The notes under the pieces are model-generated. The model was given only the letters and a program-made list of their open reading frames with translations, was not told the DNA's origin and searched no databases. A stretch of 17,800 nucleotides of DNA from Candidatus Sigynarchaeota archaeon (GTDB lineage Archaea > Asgardarchaeota > Lokiarchaeia > Sigynarchaeales > Sigynarchaeaceae), in NCBI GenBank assembly GCA_030587525.1, contig JAUQYW010000774.1:1-17800 (forward strand). Reading direction: 5' to 3'. Positions 1 to 6,979 of the stretch are shown here, in pieces (positions within the stretch are counted from its first letter, which is position 1; each line of letters begins with the position of its first letter). The translations under genes were made by a program, and so were the position numbers.

Positions 1-36
1 ATTGGATCACATTTTGATTCGGGGCTTTTTCCTTTG

Positions 37-48
37 CTTAAATATAAA
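37..48 (+). promoter_or_regulatory. TATA-like promoter element for the first JAMM gene
   Basis: An A/T-rich stretch (TTAAATATAAAC core) lies about 55-60 bases upstream of the ATG at 103. An archaeal TATA box here would place transcription start near 65-70 with a short leader. This argues against the in-frame TTG at 34 as the start codon, because that codon overlaps the box. Confidence 0.4.
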
Positions 49-102
49 CTTTTAGTATTCTCTTTCATTATCAAAGATAGTTCTCACTCTCCGGGGAAAA
101 AA

Positions 103-555
103 ATGCCTCATTTCAGATATATGATTCCAAAGACGGTTTTTGAGAAATTGACATCGATATGCAAGGAAAAAGCCCCGGCAATCGTGTGGGGACAAATGTA
201 TGCGGAGCGCAAGGAAAGTTTTGCAGTCGTGACCAATTTCGAGGTCAACGAAACGATGTCCGCGAACGAGGGGCACGAACGGCCGCATTCCTGGATGAAG
301 CTCAAGAAAAACAAGATCAAGACCACGCGAAAGTTGAAGGACGAGCAAGGCTATGATATCGTCTGGGAATTTCACACGCACCCGTCTGGAACGCCGGACT
401 TGCATGAGATCGACTTGAAGATCCTGAATTACTTGTCCGTTGGCGTGATGGTCATCATCACCGAGAAAGAAATCGTGGGATGGTACTATGACAAGCGCAG
501 CACGAAAAAACCTGTCATAGAAAAAATGGTTTACGAGATCATCGACGACATGTAA
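103..555 (+). CDS. JAMM/MPN-domain protein with degenerate active site
   Basis: A 150-residue single-domain protein of the JAB1/MPN/Mov34 fold, the family that includes zinc isopeptidases removing ubiquitin-like modifiers. The zinc-binding core is visible: an H-x-H-P-S-G run (H91, H93) and D104 follow strand EF at residues 89-90. Two usual catalytic positions differ. The serine of H-x-H-x7-S-x2-D is H101. The N-terminal catalytic glutamate, which in archaeal JAMM proteins follows a conserved Pro by two residues, appears to be I27 (after P25). The C-terminal strands (VGVMVIIT, then WYY) match the family. It may be a pseudoenzyme, a binding protein, or an enzyme using other residues. I chose the ATG at 103 because the TATA-like box lies between it and the TTG at 34. 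It is a lone plus-strand gene converging on threonine synthase, with 44 bases between the stops. Family assignment is firm; activity is uncertain. Confidence 0.85.
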   Translation: MPHFRYMIPKTVFEKLTSICKEKAPAIVWGQMYAERKESFAVVTNFEVNETMSANEGHERPHSWMKLKKNKIKTTRKLKDEQGYDIVWEFHTHPSGTPDLHEIDLKILNYLSVGVMVIITEKEIVGWYYDKRSTKKPVIEKMVYEIIDDM

Positions 556-599
556 TATATATTCGGCGAATTCCGGGAAAATCGAAAAATCAAGGCTTT

Positions 600-1985
600 T
601 TAGGTTGCATAATTTTCGATCAAGTAGTCCTTGAACGCCAGGTAGTCCTTTTTCTGCTTCGGGTAGGATTCTTCCTTTTCTTGCATTTTCTTGAGCGATG
701 GCGGGAGTGGCGGGTCGATGCCGAGGATTTCCTGGATTAGCTCGGGGAATTTCGCCGGGTCCGCGGTCTCGATCGAGATGCACGGCGTCGCCACGTCATA
801 AAAGTCGAGGAACCGTTTGAGCCCTCCCCAGCCAACAGCGCCGTGCGCTTCCAGGACGTAATTGTACTTGTGATGAACGGTTTCAATGATGAACCGCGTT
901 TCCTCGTCGGATATGCTGGTCGAAAAGATGTCGTCACGCAAGCGGTTCATGTCCGGGAGCTTCAACACGTTGCCTTCGTGGTCCATGGTTCCCCCGTATA
1001 GATCCACGATCCTGGCGAGGTTCGACGGGTGCCCGACGTTCATAGCATTGCTCAGGCACTTGATCGAGGGCTCGATCTTGGCATACGTCGATGTCTCCAG
1101 GAACTTGGGGACCTCGTCGTTCTCGTTGACCGCAGCGATGAACTTGCTCACGGGTAACCCGAGCTGCTTGGCGATCAACCCGCCCATGAGGTTACCGAAA
1201 TTGCCAGAAGGGACGGAGAAGACGACCGGGTCGAGAGTGCCCTTGCCGATGCTTTCCTCGCAAACACGGTAATATGCCCAGAAATAATACACGCTCTGGG
1301 GTAGCAAGCGACCGACGTTGATCGAGTTTGCCGATGAAAGGTTGAGGCTCGCAAGATCCGGGTCGGAAAATGCTTTCTTGACCAGGGCTTGGCAATCGTC
1401 GAATTTTCCTTCGATGGCGATGGCTTGCACGTTCTTGCCAAGCGTGGTCATCTGCTTCCGCTGGCGTTCCGACACCTCGTCTGCCGGGAACAGCACGCAT
1501 ACCTTGATGTTTTTCACGCCATAGAAAGCCGATGCAACGGCGCCCCCCGTGTCGCCAGATGTCGCGGTCAAGATGAGCATGTCCCGTTTTTCTTGCGCCA
1601 CGAGAAGGGCCATGAGCCTTGCCATTGCCCTCGCCGCGAAATCCTTGAAGGATGCAGTCGGGCCCTTGTCGAGGTGCAGCATGAACAAGTTCTCGTTGTC
1701 GGCCAGTTTCACCACGGGAACCGGGAAATTGTACGCGTCCTTGCATATGTCCTTCAATTTCGCGGGTGGGAATTGATCGCCAACGAGCTTCGATAGAACG
1801 GCCAGCGCGAGATCGGGATATTCCATCGATGCCATCCCGAGCAATTCGTCGCGGTCGAATCGTGGATACTCGTTCGCCGTGTAAAGTCCTTTATCCGGCG
1901 CGAGCCCGGCAAGGAGAGCGGTTTTGAAATCAACTTCGGGGCAGCTATGGTTCGTAGAATGGAATTTTAGAATGGCCACGCCCAT
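600..1985 (-). CDS. thrC: Threonine synthase
   Basis: A 461-residue PLP enzyme converting O-phospho-homoserine to threonine, the last step of threonine biosynthesis in the cytoplasm. Evidence includes the N-terminal domain typical of the longer class (DKGLY near residue 31, then the region before DKGPTASFKDF), the PLP lysine K114 in the TASFKDFAAR motif, the phosphate/PLP glycine loop TSGDTGGA near 140-147, and a later SANSINVGR segment with VPSGNFGN, both typical of ThrC. The length fits the bacterial/yeast-like class. The ATG at 1985 is preceded by a Shine-Dalgarno sequence GGAGTGA (1989-1995) and a TATA-like CTATATAC around 2024-2031. The 112-base gap to the upstream radical SAM gene and this promoter suggest it is transcribed separately. 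No other threonine-pathway gene is in the window. Confidence 0.93.
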   Translation of the reverse strand: MGVAILKFHSTNHSCPEVDFKTALLAGLAPDKGLYTANEYPRFDRDELLGMASMEYPDLALAVLSKLVGDQFPPAKLKDICKDAYNFPVPVVKLADNENLFMLHLDKGPTASFKDFAARAMARLMALLVAQEKRDMLILTATSGDTGGAVASAFYGVKNIKVCVLFPADEVSERQRKQMTTLGKNVQAIAIEGKFDDCQALVKKAFSDPDLASLNLSSANSINVGRLLPQSVYYFWAYYRVCEESIGKGTLDPVVFSVPSGNFGNLMGGLIAKQLGLPVSKFIAAVNENDEVPKFLETSTYAKIEPSIKCLSNAMNVGHPSNLARIVDLYGGTMDHEGNVLKLPDMNRLRDDIFSTSISDEETRFIIETVHHKYNYVLEAHGAVGWGGLKRFLDFYDVATPCISIETADPAKFPELIQEILGIDPPLPPSLKKMQEKEESYPKQKKDYLAFKDYLIENYAT

Positions 1986-1988
1986 TAC

Positions 1989-2031
1989 TCACTCCATTTT
2001 CAAGTTCTCTTATTTTCTGTGTCGTATATAG
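1989..2031 (-). promoter_or_regulatory. Promoter and ribosome binding site of threonine synthase
   Basis: On the minus strand, CTATATAC (2024-2031) lies about 42 bases upstream of the ATG, placing transcription start near 2003. GGAGTGA (1989-1995) then forms a Shine-Dalgarno site just before the start. This supports ATG 1985 and a separate transcript from the neighbouring radical SAM gene. Confidence 0.5.
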
Positions 2032-2097
2032 GGTATCTAATATCGAAAACCTTCATTCCTATGAGTGGTAAGTAGGTCGGCAATCGTTTATAACTTA

Positions 2098-3219
2098 TCA
2101 CGCATCCAAGAATTGATCCAGGCTCGAACGTTTCGGGAAAAAGGGCGTGATCTCGGCCTCCATCGCCTTCGTCATGCCACGAATGGAGTGCAGCTCGCCA
2201 CGAGCATTCATATCCACGATCGACTCTTTCAAGTTCTGGATGTTTTGTCCCGTCCAGAACGACGACTTCCACGCGCCGCCCGTGATTTGCAAGTCATAAC
2301 TCTTGTTCAGCAAGTACTCGGCGATCATGTAATTGATTTTCCGGTAATCATTCGGGATGTACCGCTGCATCCGATGATCGAGGCCGAGCTTGTTGCACGC
2401 GGCGAGCAATTTCTTGTTCATTTCGGTGATATATTGTTTCCGGAATGATTCGTCGTTGATGAATTGTTGCACGAGGAGATCATGTTCCCGGGGATATGCT
2501 GCCTTCAGCCTCGCGAGGAAATACTCCTGCTGGCCCTCCCGCAACGACATGCCCGGCGCGAACAGGACAAACGTCCCGCCCGCGTCCTTCACGCTCCCGA
2601 GCACCTGGTCGATGCTCTCGTCGGAATCCTCGAGAAACGGCACGATGGGCATGTAGGCGATGCCGGCCTGGATCTCGGGGTGGGCGTCCTTGAATGCTTT
2701 CAACGCCGCGAGGCGCTTGCTAGGCGTCGATGCACGAGGTTCGAGGACGCGGGCCACAGCCGGGTCGGTGGTCGTGATCGTGAAGCTCACCGCTGCCCAG
2801 GCCGTTTGATTGATGGCGGATATCACGTCTATGTCCCGCGTGATGAGATCCGATTTCGTGAGCAGGTACACGGGAAACCCGTGCTTGAGCAAGACTTCCA
2901 GGATTTCCAGCGTGACTTTATAATCCTTCTCCCCAGCCTGATACGCGTCGCACACGCCTCCCATGGTCGTCACGTCGGGAAGCATGGACCGGCTCCGGCG
3001 TATCCGATCGTCGAGCATCGCCGCAGCGCCCTGTTTCACGTAGATCGTGTCCTCGAAATCGTCGTGCATGTTGTATTTCCGGCTGCGACCATCGCAATAG
3101 ATGCAGTCATGCTCGCAACCGTTATACGGGTTGATGGTATACCGGCACCAGAACCAGCTGTCGATGTACTTGAGCTTGTTCACGATGCCCTTGTATTGCT
3201 TCACCGTGTACGTTACCAT
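2098..3219 (-). CDS. Radical SAM protein, SPL/Rv2578c-like family
   Basis: A 373-residue radical SAM enzyme. The cluster motif C-x3-C-x2-C is C35, C39, C42 within NPYNGCEHDCIYCDGR, the form typical of the spore-photoproduct-lyase-like (SplB-related) radical SAM subfamily. It would hold a 4Fe-4S cluster that cleaves S-adenosylmethionine. Other family marks are a GGVCDAYQ segment near residues 87-94 with an E/K run after it, a LLTKSDLITRD stretch, and a VSFTITT..ARVLEPRASTPSKRL block, all part of the TIM-barrel core. The substrate is not readable from sequence; DNA repair, tRNA modification or another reaction are all possible. The ATG at 3219 has an upstream GGGAGG (3233-3238). Only 24 bases separate it from the stop of the upstream coiled-coil gene, so the two are probably cotranscribed. 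Confidence 0.88.
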   Translation of the reverse strand: MVTYTVKQYKGIVNKLKYIDSWFWCRYTINPYNGCEHDCIYCDGRSRKYNMHDDFEDTIYVKQGAAAMLDDRIRRSRSMLPDVTTMGGVCDAYQAGEKDYKVTLEILEVLLKHGFPVYLLTKSDLITRDIDVISAINQTAWAAVSFTITTTDPAVARVLEPRASTPSKRLAALKAFKDAHPEIQAGIAYMPIVPFLEDSDESIDQVLGSVKDAGGTFVLFAPGMSLREGQQEYFLARLKAAYPREHDLLVQQFINDESFRKQYITEMNKKLLAACNKLGLDHRMQRYIPNDYRKINYMIAEYLLNKSYDLQITGGAWKSSFWTGQNIQNLKESIVDMNARGELHSIRGMTKAMEAEITPFFPKRSSLDQFLDA

Positions 3220-3243
3220 GGGGAATCCCGTCCTCCCGTGATG

Positions 3244-4338
3244 TTAAAACAAGATAGCGTAGTAACTCCCTTGCTTGCGAATGACAATCCCTTTCTCGCC
3301 GAGCGCTTCGAGGATCTTGAACAGCTTCTTCTCCTTGTTCAGCGAGATTGCGTTCAAGTCGTTCTTGATCTTGACAAAATGGACCTCGTTCACGTTTTGC
3401 TCGTGTTTGAGCTTGAACAAGTACTCCTTGACTTCTGATGAGGAAATGTGGTCATCTTCCTTTGATAGAGCCTTGGGTTCCGATTTCTTTGGATGCGGCT
3501 TGTGCTTCTTCTGCTCTTTCTGCTCTTGCTTCGCCGGCTCGTTCGTGGTTGCTTTCTTTTTCGAGAACATGCCCGATGAGGAAGCAGACTTGGTGAACTC
3601 CACGGGCTCGACCGGTAGAACGGGAACGGGTTCAACGAAGGGCTGGGACGGCGCAGGCACTCGCGGCTTCTCTTTTTCAAGCTCGGCGGCCTTCGACGTG
3701 AGCGCGTCGTTGATCTTCTTGCGTTTTTCGAGCAGCCGCTGCTTTTCCCCCGGGCTATATTGCACGGGGATCTTGAATTTCCACTTCAAGTTCGCGTCCT
3801 CACCCGCGAGGAACTTGTTGAGGGCCTTTTGCTCGTCCACGATCACGACCACGGGTTTCCATGTCTCGATCCACGGGGCGATCCATGCATCCCTGCCCTC
3901 TTTCTTGAACCTTGCTATTTTTCTCTTGAGGCGGTCGGCGAGCATGCGCTCGATGCTCTTGAAAAGCGGGACATCCTTGTAATCCTCCATTTCACCGCCC
4001 AGGAAATCGAGAAATGCGTCATCGCTCTCGGGCGCGAGAGTATGCATATATTCCAACGCGGTTTCGGCCATCGATGCCATCCGCTCCAGGAGATCGTTGC
4101 CCTGGATGGATTGCGGCGTGTATTTCAATATTTCACCCGCGGCGATCTTGTATGCCTTCTTGTAATCGGCCGTGTTCAAACATTTCTCGATCTCGGCGAT
4201 CTTGTCCTGGATCTTCTTGATAACTTCTTGCCGCTTTTTCAACGTTTCGGCATCGACTTGTGCTTGCGGCGGGGCAGCACCAGGCTTCATTTGAACCTTG
4301 ATATTGTCGCGGAAGGCATCGATCTTGGGTAATTTCAT
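3244..4338 (-). CDS. Unrecognised coiled-coil protein with linker and winged-helix-like C-terminus
   Basis: I do not recognise this 364-residue protein. Three regions are visible. Residues about 25-185 are helical and charged, with a coiled-coil-like heptad stretch (KKRQEVIKKIQDKIAEIEK) and a possible helical-repeat segment (ADYKKAYKIAAGEILKY). Residues about 205-295 are low-complexity, rich in Pro, Lys, Glu and Ser, and likely disordered. The last 65 residues (SSEVKEYLF... to ...GSYYAILF) read as helix-helix-helix-strand-turn-strand, like a winged helix ending in GIVIRKQGSYY. There is no signal peptide or membrane segment. I prefer the ATG at 4338; a TTG two codons upstream (4344) is also in frame. 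It leads a probable two-gene unit with the radical SAM gene. A DNA- or protein-binding role is possible, but no function can be assigned. Confidence 0.75.
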   Translation of the reverse strand: MKLPKIDAFRDNIKVQMKPGAAPPQAQVDAETLKKRQEVIKKIQDKIAEIEKCLNTADYKKAYKIAAGEILKYTPQSIQGNDLLERMASMAETALEYMHTLAPESDDAFLDFLGGEMEDYKDVPLFKSIERMLADRLKRKIARFKKEGRDAWIAPWIETWKPVVVIVDEQKALNKFLAGEDANLKWKFKIPVQYSPGEKQRLLEKRKKINDALTSKAAELEKEKPRVPAPSQPFVEPVPVLPVEPVEFTKSASSSGMFSKKKATTNEPAKQEQKEQKKHKPHPKKSEPKALSKEDDHISSSEVKEYLFKLKHEQNVNEVHFVKIKNDLNAISLNKEKKLFKILEALGEKGIVIRKQGSYYAILF

Positions 4339-4344
4339 TTTCAA

Positions 4345-4462
4345 AAAAACTTCGTATGATCAAATTCTAATAATTTCATTAAAATAAAAGTAATAAAAAG
4401 TTAAACCATTATCTGATGCGGGACGTTTCATCTTACTAAATAGATACCAAGTGTGAAACAAC
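4345..4462. promoter_or_regulatory. Divergent A/T-rich promoter region
   Basis: The 118-124 bases between the minus-strand coiled-coil gene and the plus-strand gene at 4463 are much richer in A and T than the flanking genes. A run of TAA/AAA triplets at about 4370-4405 could serve either strand. CTAAATAG (4436-4443) lies only about 20 bases before the ATG at 4463 and would give a near-leaderless plus-strand transcript. No clear Shine-Dalgarno site precedes either start. Confidence 0.4.
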
Positions 4463-4852
4463 ATGTCCTATATCCCAAAGTACATCCTCAAAAGGATGTT
4501 TTCTGCTGACTGCTTGAAAAAGGTCAAGGGCGGGATCGAACTCACGATGGTGAACGTCATCTCCCCGATCGCCGCGAAGGACTTGCCAGAGAACCTTTCC
4601 GAATTCCTCTCGGTAAAGGTCGATGGCAAGCCGATCCCTGCCGATATCATCAATCGTCTCGCCGTGACGGTAAACGGAAAGAGGTATGATGCCAAGAATC
4701 TCAAGGAACTCAATGGCCAGACTTTGCCCGTGGGTGCCAGCATGGTCTTCTTCGTCCCATTCGATGCGGTCAAGCCAGGCGAGGAGCACGAGATCGCGCT
4801 GGATGCCAAGAGCACGAAATTCCAGTTCGTGTTTAGCCGGGTCGTCAAGTGA
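4463..4852 (+). CDS. Small beta-rich protein, possibly DUF6379-like
   Basis: A 129-residue soluble protein predicted to be mostly beta strand: IELTMVNVI, SVKVDGKPIP, LAVTVNGKRY, ASMVFFVPF, HEIALDAKS, KFQFVFSRV. The N-terminus (YIPKYILKRMF) followed by an immunoglobulin-like strand pattern with a VDGKPI turn and a late PGEEHEI turn recalls the DUF6379 / C-glycoside deglycosidase beta-subunit family as I remember it; this is a pattern-level guess. The usual TIM-barrel partner of that family is not in the window, though a sugar kinase lies next. A T7 tract (4868-4874) follows the stop, so it is probably transcribed alone. The start is the only early ATG. Confidence 0.7.
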   Translation: MSYIPKYILKRMFSADCLKKVKGGIELTMVNVISPIAAKDLPENLSEFLSVKVDGKPIPADIINRLAVTVNGKRYDAKNLKELNGQTLPVGASMVFFVPFDAVKPGEEHEIALDAKSTKFQFVFSRVVK

Positions 4853-4867
4853 CAGCATTTATCTCCC

Positions 4868-4874
4868 TTTTTTT
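4868..4874 (+). terminator. T-tract terminator after the small beta-rich gene
   Basis: Seven consecutive T bases begin 15 bases after the stop codon and precede the promoter-like region of the FGGY kinase. This is the usual form of an intrinsic archaeal terminator. Confidence 0.45.
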
Positions 4875-4887
4875 CCGATAGACGAGA

Positions 4888-4901
4888 ATCCATAAATGGA
4901 T
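4888..4901. promoter_or_regulatory. Perfect inverted repeat overlapping a TATA-like box before the FGGY kinase
   Basis: ATCCAT-AA-ATGGAT is a perfect 14-base dyad. Its centre (CATAAATG) is also the best TATA-like element upstream of the kinase ATG at 4955, about 55-60 bases away. A repressor bound here would block TBP. The operator role is inferred from position only. Confidence 0.35.
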
Positions 4902-4954
4902 CTTTGTCGGATCTTAGTCACGTAATCAACAAAAAGTAGTAAAAAGTGGAAATT

Positions 4955-6472
4955 ATGCCATCTTCAGACGTTCTCATCGGCACCGACATCGGGACTCTCT
5001 CGACGAAGTCAATCGCTTGCACGGTCGAGGGAAGGGTCATCGCCGAGGATAATATTGCATATGACATCGTAACGCCCAAGCCGGGCTGGGCAGAGTTCCC
5101 CATAGACAAGCCCTTCAAGGCAGTTTGCGACACGATAAAAAATGTCATCGCGAAGGGAAAGATCGCCCCGGGCGACGTGAAGGGACTATGCATCTCCGGC
5201 CTTTACGGCGGTTCCGGCGTTCCTGTCGACGAAGAGATCGACGAGATACGGCCGTGCATCCCCTGGCTCGACACCCGTGCCATCAAGGAATGCGATTGGG
5301 CGAGGGAAAAGGGACTGGAGAAAAAAATCGCCGACGTGACGGGCAATTGCATCCATCCCTACTGGGGCTGGACGAAAATGCTCTGGATCAAGAACAACGA
5401 GCCGAAACGATGGGCGAAGATAAAATACTTGCTCACGCCCAACGCTTTTGCCATCTATCGCCTCACCGGCAAGATATCCCTCGATTTTTCGAGCGCCGGC
5501 AATTACGGCGGGATCTGGGACATCAAGAAGAACGGGTTTGCTCAGGATTTGCTGAAAGACCTCCAGATTCCCTTGCACATCTTCCCGCCGGACGTGGTTC
5601 GCTCCGCGGATGTGGTTGGCGAGATCGATGCCAAGGGCGCGATGAGCTGTGGTCTCCCTAAAGGAACGCCCGTGAGCGCCGGTGGCATCGATGCCCCGGT
5701 CGAAGCATTAAGTGTTGGCACGTTCGAGGTCGGCGAGCACACCGCGACCATCGGTACCAGCATGTGTCACAACATCGTTCAAGACAGGTCGAACATGAAA
5801 TTATCTCCCTTGTTGATCAATTATCCCTACGTGGCTGATGACAAGAATAAGATCTACACGTTCGGCGGTGCAGCGACCGCGGCGGGTATCCTCAGCTGGT
5901 ACAAGGACAACTGGGCGAAGGACAAGGATTTCAAGGATCTTGACGAGCTGGCTTCAAAGGTGCCCGTTGGCTCAATGGGTCTTGTCGTCTTGCCATACTG
6001 GAACGGGGAGCGCACGCCCATCTGGGATCCATTTGCCCGCGGCACGATCATCGGCCTCTCGCTGTATCATATGACCGGCCACGTGTACCGGGCATTTCTT
6101 GAAGGCGTGGCATATTCATTGAAGGATAACCTCGAGACGGCGAAAAAAATCGGTGCGGTCCTCAACGACGAGATGACGCTCATCGGCGGGGGTGCCAAGA
6201 GCCCACTTTGGCGGCAAATATTTGCGGACGTAACCGGGTACAAGATGCGCCACGTGTCCATGAGCTATGGTGCCCCGCTGGGCGACGTACTGCTGGCCGG
6301 CGTCGGTAACAAGATCTTTGATTACAAGGAAATCAAGAAATGGCTCAAGGTCGACGAGATCACGCCCCCTCACGTCGAGGATTCCAAGAAATACGAGGAA
6401 TACTTCAAGCTGTATCGCAAGCTATATGAAAACAACAAGGAGATGTACAAGAAGCTGTACACCTTGATTTGA
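4955..6472 (+). CDS. FGGY-family carbohydrate kinase (xylulokinase-like)
   Basis: A 505-residue ATP-dependent sugar kinase. Residues 7-19 (LIGTDIGTLSTKS) form phosphate loop 1 of the actin-like fold. PGWAEFP (43-49), the IPWLDTRA segment (102-109) and GWTKMLW (138-144) belong to the first domain. SAGGIDAP carries the presumed catalytic base D246, followed by ATIGTS. The second domain has GGGAKSPLWRQIFADV and the GAPLGDVLLAG helix typical of FGGY kinases. Length and motifs fit the xylulokinase/ribulokinase branch, but the substrate (pentulose, glycerol or another polyol) cannot be read from these. A GTG at 4946 is in frame, but ATG 4955 starts just before the first strand. It has its own candidate promoter (dyad at 4888-4901) and a T9 tract downstream, so it is likely monocistronic and possibly repressor-controlled. 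Confidence 0.9.
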   Translation: MPSSDVLIGTDIGTLSTKSIACTVEGRVIAEDNIAYDIVTPKPGWAEFPIDKPFKAVCDTIKNVIAKGKIAPGDVKGLCISGLYGGSGVPVDEEIDEIRPCIPWLDTRAIKECDWAREKGLEKKIADVTGNCIHPYWGWTKMLWIKNNEPKRWAKIKYLLTPNAFAIYRLTGKISLDFSSAGNYGGIWDIKKNGFAQDLLKDLQIPLHIFPPDVVRSADVVGEIDAKGAMSCGLPKGTPVSAGGIDAPVEALSVGTFEVGEHTATIGTSMCHNIVQDRSNMKLSPLLINYPYVADDKNKIYTFGGAATAAGILSWYKDNWAKDKDFKDLDELASKVPVGSMGLVVLPYWNGERTPIWDPFARGTIIGLSLYHMTGHVYRAFLEGVAYSLKDNLETAKKIGAVLNDEMTLIGGGAKSPLWRQIFADVTGYKMRHVSMSYGAPLGDVLLAGVGNKIFDYKEIKKWLKVDEITPPHVEDSKKYEEYFKLYRKLYENNKEMYKKLYTLI

Positions 6473-6503
6473 TAAATCGCGTAATAAATTCCTTGGATAT
6501 CGA

Positions 6504-6531
6504 TTTTTTCCAATAATTGCCCTTTTTTTTT
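6504..6531 (+). terminator. Double T-tract terminator after the FGGY kinase
   Basis: Runs of six T (6504-6509) and nine T (6523-6531) lie 30-60 bases after the kinase stop codon, as in archaeal intrinsic termination. They separate the kinase from the ubiquitin-like/JAMM locus. Confidence 0.5.
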
Positions 6532-6626
6532 GAAATTTGATAGAAGTGTCGGCGCCACATATATTTCATATCTCCGTATTGCCCGGTTTCGAGGAACAAG
6601 GTAAAAGATTCTCCCGGTAACGATAT

Positions 6627-6636
6627 CTTTATATAG
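6627..6636 (+). promoter_or_regulatory. TATA box of the ubiquitin-like/JAMM locus
   Basis: CTTTATATAG is a near-consensus archaeal TATA box. Transcription would start near 6655-6660, about ten bases before the ATG at 6668 and before the open frame that carries the beta-grasp-like protein. This supports a plus-strand gene in this 470-base gap. Confidence 0.5.
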
Positions 6637-6698
6637 CTCTGGGTTGCAATGTTCAATCCAAGATCGGATGCCAAAAAAACCTTGCAGAGCTGGTCACA

Positions 6699-6938
6699 TT
6701 GAAACGTGCCCGAAGTTACGTTGAACTGATCCCGCTTACGCCTTCGTTTCCCGTGCGATCGCGGTTTTTCAAGTCTGCACTGGCCAAGTTGTTCAAGCGC
6801 CGGGCGTTTATGCCCCGGGAAACCATCGAATCTTTTGGCTATTCGTTTCTCGTCAACAGCGTCTCTTCCGTGCCTGTAAACAATGGCACGGAAGACGCGG
6901 AAATTGTTTTCATCCATCACGAAGCCCGCTTAGGCTAG
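6699..6938 (+). CDS. Candidate ubiquitin/MoaD-like beta-grasp protein, 5' end uncertain
   Basis: The frame is open from 6621 to the stop at 6936-6938 and lacks an ATG or GTG in the first part; the coordinates use the first in-frame start (TTG). The predicted order fits a beta-grasp fold: hairpin (LAELVTLK, then SYVELIPLT), helix (RSRFFKSALAKLFKRR), strand GYSFLVNS, SVPV turn, last strand DAEIVFIHH, then a short tail ending ARLG. The YSFLVN...AEIVFI arrangement resembles MoaD/SAMP/Urm1 proteins, but the tail ends LG, not GG. The hairpin starts before the TTG. ATG 6668 would supply it only if the A7 run at 6673-6679 lost one base (89 residues, starting MPKNLAELV). The stop lies two bases before the GTG of the E2-like/JAMM gene, suggesting coupling. 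It could also be a noncoding stretch; an antisense frame is open here too. Function is inferred. Confidence 0.45.
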   Translation: MKRARSYVELIPLTPSFPVRSRFFKSALAKLFKRRAFMPRETIESFGYSFLVNSVSSVPVNNGTEDAEIVFIHHEARLG

Positions 6939-6979
6939 TCGTGCCAACATTTAACTCCCTCCTTGCGCGGGATCCCTCC

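Noticed and set aside
34..102. TTG-initiated N-terminal extension of the first JAMM protein
   Set aside because: The added 23 residues have no JAMM similarity and overlap the TATA-like box at 37-48; the ATG at 103 begins just before the conserved fold.
2464..3438. A 324-codon plus-strand frame over the radical SAM gene
   Set aside because: It is antisense to a clear radical SAM protein with its cluster cysteines, and its translation is rich in His, Arg and Leu as expected for a shadow frame.
6405..6920. A 171-codon minus-strand frame antisense to the beta-grasp candidate and the kinase 3' end
   Set aside because: It runs into the kinase gene antisense, has a basic Arg/Lys-rich middle that mirrors the plus-strand frame, and ends without any recognisable domain. 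The TATA box orientation favours the plus strand. It is not excluded completely: the stretch around 6530-6640 reads like protein.
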